Below are positions 35,157 through 46,249 of a DNA stretch of 64,000 nt, piece after piece; the stretch's first letter is position 1, and each line of letters starts with the position of its first letter. The translations under genes and the position numbers were made by a program. Source of the stretch: Capillidium heterosporum (Eukaryota; Entomophthoromycota; Entomophthoromycetes; Entomophthorales; Capillidiaceae). The stretch spans positions 1,302,001-1,366,000 of the forward strand of contig WBMQ01000003.1 of the NCBI GenBank assembly GCA_016630905.1. The letters run 5' to 3'. The notes under the pieces are model-generated. The model did not search any database. It worked only from the letters and a program-made list of their open reading frames with translations, and was not told the DNA's origin.

Positions 35157-36872
35157 TTTGTTTTTGAATGTTGTAAGTAAACTGGTAGAGTTTGAAATTG
35201 TGTTCTGGATAACTAGTTTCAAATGAAACCTTGCAGTAGTTGGTTGCACATTTAGCTATTCCTATTTAGAATAATTTTATATCCAAAGTAACTACCGTTT
35301 TATAACTAAACTACATTGATTTTTGAAGGTTATCCAAACAATCCAACCAAAACTTTGAATACGGTTAATGATACTTGCTATCTCCTTTCTAACCATATCT
35401 TTTTCAATGTTAACTATAAGGATTTCAAATATATATTTACTTCATTATAAACATCATTCAAAATTTGACCTAACACTTACTTTCCTACAATTACTAAATA
35501 AAAGCTAAGGTAGATGACCGCGGGATGTTACATGATTACTAATTTTCACTGTAAAAGCCTATATAAAATCTTATCAGTTTAGTTTCAATACTATACGAAT
35601 AAGATCTCTTTAGCCTCTATACTAACCAAGTAGTCTGATAAAGAAAGTACTTTGATATTATCAATATGATGAACACCAGTAAGCTAAGTTTATTGCAATA
35701 TACTTTTACATCTTGCTGATAAGTAACAAGGGCATCTGGTAAAAGTTTGATCGGATTAACAAAACAAGGCCTATTTTAGTACAAGTTCTCAACAAAGTGT
35801 AATCTAAGGTTTATGTTTGTAAATATGTTAAATCAGAATAAGCATGTGTAAATCCTTAGCTACCCTGCCACCATTTATCGATATAGATTTTAAAGTGGGA
35901 TGTACTATCCCTATATAAAGTTATTTTTATAGCTGGTCTTTATTAAACTGGATGACTTAGATTATAACTCCGTACATAGTATTATTATCTCATTTTTTAC
36001 AGCAGTAACTCTAATATATAAGCCTACATCTAGTATTAGTAACCCTTCAAGCATTACCGCCGCATAAACAGCTCTGCTCTGCTATCCTATCTTTACATTA
36101 ACTTAGCTTTAGGACATCTATGAGTATTTATATTCCTTCAATGTCCTATCAAGCCCATTACCTAGTTTTCAACTACTGCTAAATCTAGACATCGAACTTA
36201 GTTGTCGGTGCTAAGACTATTATACCTGGCTACCAGTCTTAATTGCTTAAAGCTAGTGATTTTGTCCAGGATTCAGCCAAAAATCCCAAAGTTGAGCATC
36301 TTTAGGTAAGCTAAACGATGAGTTAGCTACAGTACAAGTGGTTTTATCTGCCTATATATATGCAAAAGAAGCAATTGATACCTTGATTGTAGATAGCTCC
36401 TTTATAGCCGTTTCTTTCTAGAGAAGTAGTGAATACAAATTGCTATGTCCTTTAACTCTTCAATTCAATTTGAATAGACAAATCGAAAATTTCCAACGGG
36501 ATATTTGAAAAGATGAGATACATAATGTACCGATAGGCTCCCAACCTTGTTTCCAGTCACTTTACCCCACATTTTTTGATTAAAAATCAACTTTCACGAT
36601 CACGTGAGTTCTAGAATTAAGATCCAGCTGCAAACTCAGAAATCCATGACGTTACCAATTAGCTATCAGGATAAAAAGTCGATTTCTAATTCTTGAAGGT
36701 AAATTCCAGTTTTCAGTTGAAACTAGTGTGGACTTGTCGCATAAACTTTTGCTAAGGCTTTTGAGTTTGGGAAGTTTATAAAGAGTAGGAAGGACATCCT
36801 TTTTCCAATTCACAAGATATATATCAGTTCAGCAGGTAACAACCTTTACATCTAAAACAGGGTACTTTGAAG
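35157..36872. other. 1.7 kb divergent spacer upstream of CHO2 and the DCAF4-like gene
   Basis: AT-rich, with no gene. One palindromic E-box (36600-36607) stands out and is listed separately. Confidence 0.5.
36600..36607. promoter_or_regulatory. TCACGTGA E-box upstream of CHO2
   Basis: This perfect 8-bp palindrome lies about 265 bp upstream of the CHO2 ATG. In yeasts, bHLH factors bind CANNTG elements: Cbf1 binds TCACGTG, and Ino2/Ino4 bind related sites at phospholipid genes including CHO2. Function here is inferred only from position and sequence. Confidence 0.4.
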
Positions 36873-39501
36873 ATGGCAGCAGAGCCCAAAACGCCCACCA
36901 AAGAACCTAGGATCGGTCAGACCTTCGACAACCTAACCTTTCAAGTTCCAAAGACCAACGACTTGCTACAAAACCTATTTACCTACCAACCTAACCGACC
37001 CTACCTTTTCCACTTGATCATTCTTTCCTTGGCTTTCCAAATAGCTCTGTTCTTTCTGCTACCTAACTATGTTGCTAAACCGCTATTTATAACCATATTT
37101 TTAAGTTTTCGTTTGAGTTACAACGGGCTACTAGGTTACATTTTGGATAGACAGTCCCAACATAAAGCTTGGTTCAAATTCGTTGAGCGCTATAAACTTT
37201 TAGACACCTCCACCTCAGTTGGTAAGTTTTTGAAGCGGGAGTTAACTTTGGGTATGGGTATCGATTACAATTTTGACGACTTACCTTTCGCCTTCAACAG
37301 CTGGTTGTTGTTCCGTTATTTGGTCGACTTTATCTTGCTCAACGACTTTGTTTCCTACATTCTGTTCGCTTTAAGTCACTTTCAAACTTTGAGCTGGCCT
37401 TTACCAGCTCAGCTTTTACGTATATTAATCGGATTCAGTTTAATTGTATTAACGTTGTTGTAAAGTTGGACGCCCACCGTATAATCGAAGATTATGCTTG
37501 GTACTGGGGAGATTTCTTTTTTTTAGTTAACGCTAACTTGACTTTCGACGGGGTATTCGAATTGGCTCCGCACCCTATGTATTCGATCGGCTATGCTGGG
37601 TACTACGGTATATCTTTACTGACTGGTAATTTGTTGGTCTTCTACATGTCGTTGTTAGCTCATGCCTTGCAGTTCATCTTTTTGGTTGGAGTGGAGAATC
37701 CTCACATTGACAAAATTTACAACCCGAACAAGACAGATCCTAAGAGTAGGTGGTTTAGGCTGAGTATCGATTTGCACAAGCCAGCTGATTTGTTCAAGGT
37801 AGTTATTGTATTGTACGGTCTAGTTTGGTTCGTAGTAGCCAAGTTTAACTTCAGCAGTTTTACTTTAGCGGTCATACAGGCCTTGGTCTGGCGTACCTTG
37901 ACTACCTTGGGTTTAGGTTTTATGATCCTCAAGCCACAATCCTTAGCCAAGAAATGGATCCTACACTACATAAGTTTGGGCCAAGATCCCGAAGATGCCT
38001 TTGAAAACTTCAAACAGATCTTCCAACTGTTCACCATCATGACTTACATTACTTTTGGAGCCTGTTGCTTTTACAGCAGTCCTACCTTCCCCGACACCAC
38101 CAGCTTAACCGGTACTTTAGGCGCCTTGCTATTACTTCTTCACTTTTACATAATAGTCGAAGTCTATCAAGCGTTAGGTGACGACAGCTATTTCTACGTC
38201 GACTTCTTCTTACCTCGTCGGATCCAGTTGAAGTACGATGGCATCTACCGGTACCTCAACCATCCTGAAATTCTATTTGGGCATGCTGGGTTCTACGGTA
38301 TGGCTTTCATCACCTTCCTCCTACCAGATAGGTCTACTCGCCTTAATTGGACATGTGCAGTACCTTATCTTCTACTACTATGTCGAAAACCCACACATGC
38401 AAAGACGGTACAAGGGAGCTTTACGGAAGGATGCTGGTGTCACCAAGACTTTAAAAGGGGCTGCCCATCACATTCGTCAAGAGATCTACAAGCGGGACCT
38501 CACCGTTGCTTTGAAGTCCATCGAGCTCACTCAAAACCTGGTCGAGTCTATGGGTAAGAGCTTGGAGTTGGTTGCCAAGGAAACATCGACTACCATCGAA
38601 GATGTCCTTAACTTGAGTAAGCCGGGTATCCAGATGTTGATCGATGAGACGCGAACGGTCATTGAGAATACCAAGGTTAAGCTTATCAAGGTTCAAGAGA
38701 GGTAGCCTATACTAGTATATTACATTTATTAACTTTCTTTTTTAGTATCGACTTGACGGATACTAGCGTTGACAACAGTACCACCTCTAAAATTGAAATT
38801 GTAGACAATAAACTGGAGTACGATTTTGGCCAATCGATTACTATCATCGTTACCTCTACAACTAAGGAAGGCTGGGTTGGCTTGTACAAGCTTGATGATA
38901 ATCCAGACCCCAACATCACCGTAGTTTCCTCTAAGGAACGGTACCACTACCTGGATTCGACTTCCCCAGACCACCAATTTTTAGGTATGGAGGATGGTAG
39001 TTACAAGTACCAGATCGAATTCAACAAGTCGAAACTCTTTTATAGAAAGGGTACGTATGAGTTCAGGTACCATGACAATAACACTAAGCACCTGTGTAAA
39101 TCCAAGTCTCAACCCATCACTATCAACTTGAAGGATACCGTCGGCCACAACACTAGCTTAGATAAGGATAAAGTTATCGAACTGCTGAACTTTTATTACG
39201 CCAAGATGAGCACTACGAGTGTTGACAACTTTAGTAGTTTAGATGCCAACCAGCTAGGTAACTTGAAGGACTTGGTCAAGGAAGTGTTTGGTATCGAGAT
39301 TGAAAGTAGCAGCTTGAAGCTGGTGGAAGGTATACCTAAGTTGGCTAAAAGAGTAAGTATTTTTATATTGATTATACTCATATGTTTTTGTAGATATGTA
39401 AAGCTAGGGATACTCTGTCGTTGTTCTCACCACCTACTACTCCAACTGAGGAAGCTCAGGTAGATATGGATGATCCACCTCAAGTTGGAGTAGAGAGCTA
39501 G
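36873..39501 (+). CDS. CHO2: phosphatidylethanolamine N-methyltransferase (CHO2 type), about 847 aa
   Basis: Exons 36873-38701, 38746-39352 and 39394-39501. Signatures: FDNLTFQVPKTNDLLQNLF near the start, KLDAHRIIEDYAWYWGDFFF, two PEMT-like units (HPMYSIGYAGYYG...VENPH and HPEILFGHAGFYG...VENPHM), and a C-terminal KEGWVGLYKL beta domain. Family role: the first SAM-dependent methylation of PE toward PC in the ER. The first exon does not read through. At 37460 the frame must step -1 (SLIVLTLL, then VKLDAHR; zero-frame TAA at 37461-37463). At 38330 it must step +1 (PD, then GLLALIGH). Comparing the two repeat units, the +1 reading gives 27 residues between AG-x-YG and VENP in both. The intron alternatives (20 and 34 nt) would delete conserved membrane segments. 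Confidence 0.85.
37455..37466 (+). other. putative -1 frame change in CHO2 (TTG-TTG-TAA)
   Basis: The zero frame ends in TAA at 37461-37463. The conserved VKLDAHR begins at 37460 in the -1 frame. A lost G (GG read as G), a real -1 event, or a 20-nt intron at 37446-37465 are the options. The intron would remove the end of a membrane helix. Confidence 0.5.
38324..38333 (+). other. putative +1 frame change in CHO2 (CCA-GAT-A-GGT)
   Basis: FITFLLPD is in one frame and GLLALIGHVQYLIF in the +1 frame. The zero frame has no nearby stop but loses all similarity. The zero-frame codon at the shift would be AGG, as at the Ty1 CUU-AGG-C site. Confidence 0.5.
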
Positions 39502-40582
39502 TATAGAAATAAAAGTATAGTGGATTTAGTATTCGATGTATTTGTTTTTAGTAATAGAGTTTGCTACAAGTATCAGTTATTACATTGAAAATATATTTTA
39601 TAGTTTGTTTATTGATGCCTATATATTCGTATAAGAACCGAGCTTCATTGTAATCTCGACAGCTTCCAAGATCCTTCTACTGATTGTTGAGATATATTAA
39701 AAAGTTATATACCAAAATTTTCTCAAACGTTCGATATAGAATTTATAAAGGGTTATTTATAAAAACCTCAGCTTCAAGTAAGCTTCAGCACAAAATTAGC
39801 TGAAAAGCATATATAACTTTACATAATCTTAAATACAAAGACTATATATATTGGCTACAAGCTTTTAACAGAGATTATATAAACTTTAGGATTCATAACC
39901 TTTGTTAGATCTACCTTGAAGCTGTGGATTATACTAAAGTTTCTTATGACACTACAATACAACTATAATGTCGACAAGGCTTATTCGACAGTAAAGTTGG
40001 ACAAGTTTACTATCAAAGTCTAGGGTTATATGTTGTGGAAAGGAGGTGTGCAGAATCTTGGACTAGGCTTTCGATTTCCATATCCGTTAAAGTAAGGATC
40101 CCCTCGATAAAGTTGTCCTCGACAACATGCAATGAAATAAATTTAGCTTCGAAATAGGAATTATAAGCCGCACTAAGTTCAATAAATCAACTGTCCTGAT
40201 CCTTTAAAACTAGGGTGGCAAATTGGGATTGAAGACTGCAAATATTGTTTGGAGAATTTGCATCGGTTCAAGGTGGGTTTTGAAGGATCAGAAAGGCTAT
40301 ATGAAAAGAAATGCATATAGCGCATCCAACATTATTTCTGATCATACATATGTTATTTTTTATTTGAAAGCTCCATACATGAGATGCTTTTTTGAAAGCC
40401 AGCTGTAGTTTTTTAGAGATACAGCTTTTCCGTTGATTGCAAATTTGATTTAAGCCGTTGAACAATATCTTTTGGCCACGTTATAAATTGGGTCATTATT
40501 TCGAATTTAAATGCAAACTCAAGTAACTTTCTAAAGAAAACACACTTCAATTAGATCGCTGATATTGTATACACTAACCACT
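39502..40582. other. AT-rich spacer between CHO2 and SEY1
   Basis: There are 1.1 kb with no convincing gene. Short frames at 40223-40465 on both strands look like chance. Confidence 0.5.
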
Positions 40583-43287
40583 ATGTCGACTGAGGATACC
40601 AATATGCAGGCTTTAGAGCAAGATACTGAACAATCAAGCCCTTCCAAACCCTTTCAACTTCAAGTTATCGATGAAAACCAGGAGTTCACCCCGGAGCTTA
40701 CCCGTTATATTAAAGAGCAATGGAATTTAGATCAAGCTGGCTTTGACTACAACCTAGTTGCTGTATTTGGTTCACAATCCACTGGAAAAAGTAATATATA
40801 AATTCTTTTACTATGGCTAACTTTTACTTTTTACCTATTTAATTAGGTACCTTGCTCAATGCACTTTTTCAAACTGGCTTCGATACCATGTCCGACTCTG
40901 TTCGTCAGCAGACAACTAAAGGTCTATGGATGTCTTTAGCTGCCGAATCGAATACTCTGGTAATGGATGTGGAAGGTGTTGATGGACGCGAGCGAGGTGA
41001 AGACCAAGTAAAACTATTTTATTATTATTTACTCATGGCAGACGTAGGACTTTGAGCGTAAAAGTGCTCTTTTCTCCATGGCAGTCAGTCAAGTTATCCT
41101 TATCAATATGTGGGAAAATCAAGTGGGCCTGTACAACGGTGCCAACATGGGTTTATTGAAGACCGTGTTCGAAGTGAACTTGGAACTGTTCCAGCAAAAA
41201 GGCAAAGGGAAAACTCTTCTATTCTTTGTCATTCGAGACCATATTGGAAAGGTACCGCTGGCACGTTTATCTGAGACTTTGAAGCAAGATCTCCATAAAG
41301 CTTGGGGTGAGCTAGCTAAACCGAAAGGCCTCGAGAGCAGCTCCATCACCTGATTTCTTTGACTTTATGTTCTTTGGTCTTCCTCACAAAGTCCTACTGC
41401 CTGACGAATTTGATACCCAAGTTCAAAGCTTAAAAGCCTGCTTCTACGACCCTAAGCATCAGGACTACGCGTTCAAAGCTCAGTATCATAAACGTATCCC
41501 AGCCGACGGCTTCCAGCGCTACGCCGAACAGATTTGGCAGCAGATCATTACCGACAAGAGCTTGGACCTCCCCACCCAGCAGCAGCTTTTGGCTCAGTTC
41601 CGATGCGACGAAATTGCTGCGGTCCAGAATGCCTTACTCCAGGCCAACTTCTCACAACACCGCGAAGCTATTGAGGCGGGTAAGATCGTCGAAGGGCTAG
41701 GGAAAATATTTAAAGATCTCAAGGATACTGCTTTAAAGGCTTTCGACAACGAAGCATCGCGCTACAACCAAGAAGTCTACAAGAAGAAGCGCAGTGAACT
41801 CGACACTAAGATCGACGACTATCTACACGCCTACTTTAGATCTCAGCTCGCTGGTTTAGGTCAAAAGGTATATGCTGATTTCGTCAAGAGTGTTGAAACC
41901 GGATTAAAGGCCGTTGACTACGACTTTAAAGAATTAACTTCCAGTAAAGCTTCGGAAGCGAGAGAGAGTTTCCTAACTCAAGCACGCGAGACGATGGTCG
42001 AAGGTTCCACCTGGTCTATCACCAAAGAGGAGCAGACACTATCACAGAACCTCGACGAATTTATCATGGTAAAGCGAAATGATGAGCTCAAGAAATTAGA
42101 TGCCAAGCTGATCCAGTCCTCTACCGGAGTCTTCGACGACGAGCTGTCCTCGTTGTTCAGTGCATCCTCAAAGGATCTCTGGGTTAAGGCTGTCGATCTA
42201 TACAAAGAGGAAACTGAGCAATCGACCACCATACTTTTGGAGCGTGCTACTGGTAACCACTTGAATTTTATTTTTCTGAAGTCTAACGCTATATTTAGAA
42301 TTCGGCTTGACTCCTGCTGAGAGGGATCAAAAGGTTGGAAACTTGAGAGTCAAAACTTGGGAAGCCTTCATACGCAAATGTAAGGAAGAAGTTGCTGACG
42401 TTGCCCTACTCTCCAAGCTACGCTACCGATTGGAAGAGCACTTCAGATATGATCAAGATGGTCTACCTAAGGTATGGAAACCTGAGGATGATATCGATGC
42501 CCAGTTCAAGTTCGCTAAAAACAAGGTAAATTCTTATTAATTTCTTTGGCTAAAACTATGCTAGGCCTTAGAACTTTTGCCATTCTTGGCTAAAATTGAC
42601 GCCTCCGAAGCCCCAGTCAACTTTACCAACTTCTTTAAAGACGTAATATAAGCTGTAGTAAATTTACTTACTTTACGTTAGGCCACTGAGGATATCGACT
42701 TCCAACGCAGTTTAATCATTGTATCCACTGGCAAGCAGTCGGAGATTGAAAGCAAATTTAAGCGCGAGTCGGACGCTTTGTTCCTGGAAGCCAAGCGTAG
42801 CATCGTTGCTACCACTGCCGAAGTACCCTACTGGGTCATGGTGCTCCTTCTAGTGCTGGGCTGGAATGAAATTATCTATCTGATTACAAGTCCCTTACTC
42901 TTGACCCTGACTGTATTGATCGGAGCTCTGTTCTACGCCCTGTGGGTACTGAAATTGATGGGACCCATCACATCGGCCATCAACTTGATCTCGAGGGAAG
43001 TGAAGCGTCTAGTCCGTAGAGCTTTAGAAGATCAGAATGTAACCAACGCTATCCCCCTGCTTCCACTACGCGAACAGGCCAATGTACCAAATGAACAGGG
43101 CAGGGATCAGGATGAGTCTTCAACTCCCGTCGAAGGCCTATCCCGTTCCAAAACCTCGGTCGAAAGTGGCAACGAATCGCAGAACTTGAAACGCTACGCG
43201 TCCATGTCTTACCCCAGTCGGAAACCCAACCACTTGGACAATAAGGGCTACGCTACCGTCAGTTCCAAACATACAACTGAGGAGTAA
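40583..43287 (+). CDS. SEY1: SEY1/atlastin-like ER membrane-fusion GTPase, about 827 aa
   Basis: Exons 40583-40790, 40847-41007, 41048-42252 (with one frame change), 42299-42525, 42565-42642 and 42682-43287. GTPase motifs: P-loop [12 protein letters not shown] (split by intron 1), switch [11 protein letters not shown]3 [13 protein letters not shown] and G4-like RDHIGKV. A helical bundle and a membrane hairpin follow ([18 protein letters not shown]...[19 protein letters not shown]), then a Ser-rich cytosolic tail. Family role: fusion of ER tubules into a network. In exon 3 the zero frame stops at TGA 41351-41353 right after [11 protein letters not shown]. The conserved continuation [13 protein letters not shown] is in the +1 frame from 41352 and runs uninterrupted to the intron at 42253. 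A GT/AG pair exists that could bypass the stop, but it deletes the conserved KP-x-x-LE segment. Confidence 0.9.
41348..41354 (+). other. putative +1 frame change in SEY1 at a UGA codon (ACC-T-GAT)
   Basis: The zero-frame UGA follows ACC and precedes T. Conserved residues abut the point on both sides (SSSIT, then DFFDF), so the position is fixed to one base. The site differs from the antizyme shift site UCC-UGA-U by one base. Confidence 0.6.
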
Positions 43288-43868
43288 ATAGATTGGTAGT
43301 TAGTTTATTTTGAGGGCACTCTGTTTACTTTTAACTTTAAATTGTGATTTTTATTTTCTTGTCGAAGCGAGTACCTACGTATCGAACTGTTTTAAATAAA
43401 TGTTTGAAATCTTAGTTTGTTGGATTTAAGGTTTATAGTATTTATAGGTAAACTCAGCCTTTGAGAAGTAGCCAATAAAAGTAATCGCTTTTTTATGATG
43501 AGGTTTTCTATTAGCTACTCTCAAATTAAGAGATTACCTATATACGAATATAGCACCTACCTGTTGGCAATGTGATTTTTTGACCTTTATTTTATCAATA
43601 TGGTCTCTTCAACTACAAATTATGGGTAACTATATTACTATGCAATCATATTGAAAATGCAAACTTAAAGTATAATTCTTGGAAAGTGTTATGTGTGTAA
43701 ACAGAAGTTATATCTAATTAATATCAGTGTATAAATTATTTGTATACGAAGCAATTCTGGAACATTGATTTTTCCATTCAGGTCCAAATTGACTATTCAA
43801 TTTCAATTGCATCACAACAAAAGTAGCAACTTCAAAAATTTCAATCTCACTTTACTTTTAACGAAACT
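43288..43868. other. AT-rich spacer between SEY1 and SIN1/AVO1
   Basis: There are about 580 bases holding the SEY1 3' flank and the SIN1 promoter. Nothing is recognised. Confidence 0.5.
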
Positions 43869-46086
43869 ATGTCACTGGTGACCGACAGTCAATACCTAAT
43901 CCACCAACTTAAGCTACAGCACCTCAAGATGGAGGGACAGGCAGCCAGTCGAACTATGAGCTTTGATTCGAGCTGGCTAGAGACCAACGACTATATAAAG
44001 ACCTACAGTGACAGCTATGAAGAGATGAAATTGTGTGCATCGCCCGATATCATTCCAGGATTACCTGGCTTAATGTTAGGAATGAAGTACCCACAGGGCA
44101 GGACGCGCATAGATCGAAAGGTAACTAAATTTGAGGCTGACGAAGACCGGCGTGGTGGAGCTGGATTAGCTACCATACCGGAGGTACCGAAAACTCCTCT
44201 CGATTCAATTAAACAGGCCGACACGCTTATTGAATCAGATGGTGACGTTGATGATGACATTGACCTGGACTATGAAGAATTCAAGATAGAGTAAGTGCTA
44301 ATTTATATATTTATTCATTCATTTTATATTTTTATTTCATAAGAGCCAAACGGATTTCACAGTATAGTTCATCGCCAAAAAACAGCACTGAGAGTGTAAC
44401 TCCAACAACCGAAAACAGCAAAGAACTGCGGCCTGGAGCACTGTTGCGCAAGTTTTCAGGAGCCAATTTAACTACCAACTTCCAGAACCCACTCAACCTC
44501 AACATACAGCCCAAATCACGAATGCGCTCTAGATCATCCTCATCTTTAATAACTCCACTTGTTCCTAGGCATCAGGGATCTACGACTAATTCTCCACTAA
44601 AATTTGAAAAGCTGGCGACTGTCGATGCCGAGCCAGAAAGCCCAGTAGATGCCCCCAAAGTGTCCCTTTTAACTAGAATGATCAACTCCAAGAAAACAGT
44701 CATGGATAATCCGTTCTTGCTAGACTATGGAGGTTTTACTGGGCAGGGTGAGTTACAACCGCTAAAGTTGAAGGTGTTTTTTAAGGTTTCTCCAACATCG
44801 ACTACTAGACTAGACCTCTCAATTAAGCGGGGGGCTACTGTGGAGCAGGTAATTGGACACTGTCTTTATGTCTATTACGATCAACGTAAAGAACCGTCAC
44901 TAAGTGAGGAGCAGAGCAAAGTCACTCAATGGACCCTATCAATCGCTGAGGAAGATGGGACTATTGACGACGATTTCCCAGGTACCATTTTTCCTTCATT
45001 CCTTACTTATAGTTTTAGCAATGGACCGAACTAGGCAAATCGAAAAGTTTGGGTTTGACCAATTTGCACTTTGTGAAGCAACTCCAGCACAAGCTAAAGC
45101 AAACGAACAAGCCCAGCTTAAAGCTCAGGACAGGAAAACTGGCAGTAGCTCCGTCCCTAGCCAAATTCCTCAACGACTCACCGCTAGCTCTAGGAGAACT
45201 CCAGTGGGTCCATCAGGAGTTGATATAAGTAAGATTGCCAAACCAATCCCCGTCACCCCTTCAACTCCGGCTCAGCCACCTCAAGCTACAGATTTGGCGA
45301 ACGTTAGTCAAATAAGTGCATTCAGCAGCCAAACGACATTAATTAACCATTCAAACTACGATGGACCATTACAGCTTATTAAAGTACAGTGGCACAACCT
45401 AAATGGGATTGAAAATACGAAAACTTTGAATCTACCTGGTAATACTAGACTGAATGAAATTCGACTATCCGTCTGTCGTAGATGGCAACTTTCAGCAAGC
45501 AACTATCAGCTAACTTCATATCAAGCCCGCGACCCATTAGACCAAAATGCAACTCTAGACGCGTTGCTCGGTATCACCGAATTGACTTTGGTTAGGCGGG
45601 ATCCGCCATTAATCGACGACGGCTTAGCAATCAATCTAAACCGGCTGGATGACAAGTTGAGCGGTATTGGCTACGGTAACTTCTATAAACGGTACGTCGT
45701 GTTTAGAAGGATGCCGATGTTCGTCAGTAAGCAAGAGCGGGTACTGGCAATCGATGGATTCTACTTAAACCTGTTACCACCCGACAATAAGCATGGAGCT
45801 AGTCCTATTCAACGTGTTGGGAAATTCCAGCTCGGTCATGCGTGTCAAGAGCAACTTTGGAGGGCTTTCAGAAACTGCCAGTACTAAGACTTACAGCTAC
45901 CACATCGATCAGATAGGAAGGGTGCATCAATCCCATAAACCACGTCGTCGCTTCAAGTTAGAAATACTACGTACGCACAACACCAAGACTTATGACCTGG
46001 AAGCCATCAACGTCGAGGAAGCTGAGGAGATATGTAGGGTACTTGAACGCATAAAGGAGCGCTGGAACGGTGAAGGACGGGGGTAG
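43869..46086 (+). CDS. AVO1: SIN1/AVO1, TORC2 subunit, 691 aa
   Basis: Exons 43869-44290, 44344-44981, 45013-45813 and 45872-46086. The CRIM domain is seen at LKVFFKVSPTSTTRLDLSI and the following helix (EQVIGHCLYVYYDQRKEP), then WTLSIAEEDGTIDDDFPVLA, across the 31-nt intron, to DRTRQIEKFGFDQFALCEA. A Ras-binding-like ubiquitin fold (QLIKVQWHNLNGIENTKTLN) and a C-terminal PH domain (YKRYVVFRRMPMFVSKQERV...KTYSYHIDQI...YDLEAINVEEAEEI) complete the protein. The subunit links TORC2 to its AGC-kinase substrates at the plasma membrane (family knowledge). The last intron (58 nt, GTGTTG donor) is needed to enter the PH strand KTYSYHI. Without it the frame hits TAA at 45885-45887. Confidence 0.85.
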
Positions 46087-46249
46087 TGTATCTTGCATAT
46101 AAAATCTGTATTTCAACTTAATGGATAAACTATTGAATGTTAATAATCAGTCACGTTAAGGATTCAAAGGTTTACTTGCTTAAAATGACGGGATACATTT
46201 TATGGAGTAAATTTTAAATGCAGTGGTACTAAATCGAATTTATTCATAA

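Noticed and set aside
40583-43287. A variant genetic code (UGA or UAA reassigned) as the cause of internal stops
   Set aside because: Simple readthrough leaves the wrong frame after each stop; the conserved sequence always resumes one base later. UAA, UAG and UGA all end other genes normally.
45814-45871. Apparent +1 frameshift at TAC-TAA in SIN1/AVO1
   Set aside because: A 58-nt intron with GT/AG ends joins the PH-domain strands with a loop of normal length.
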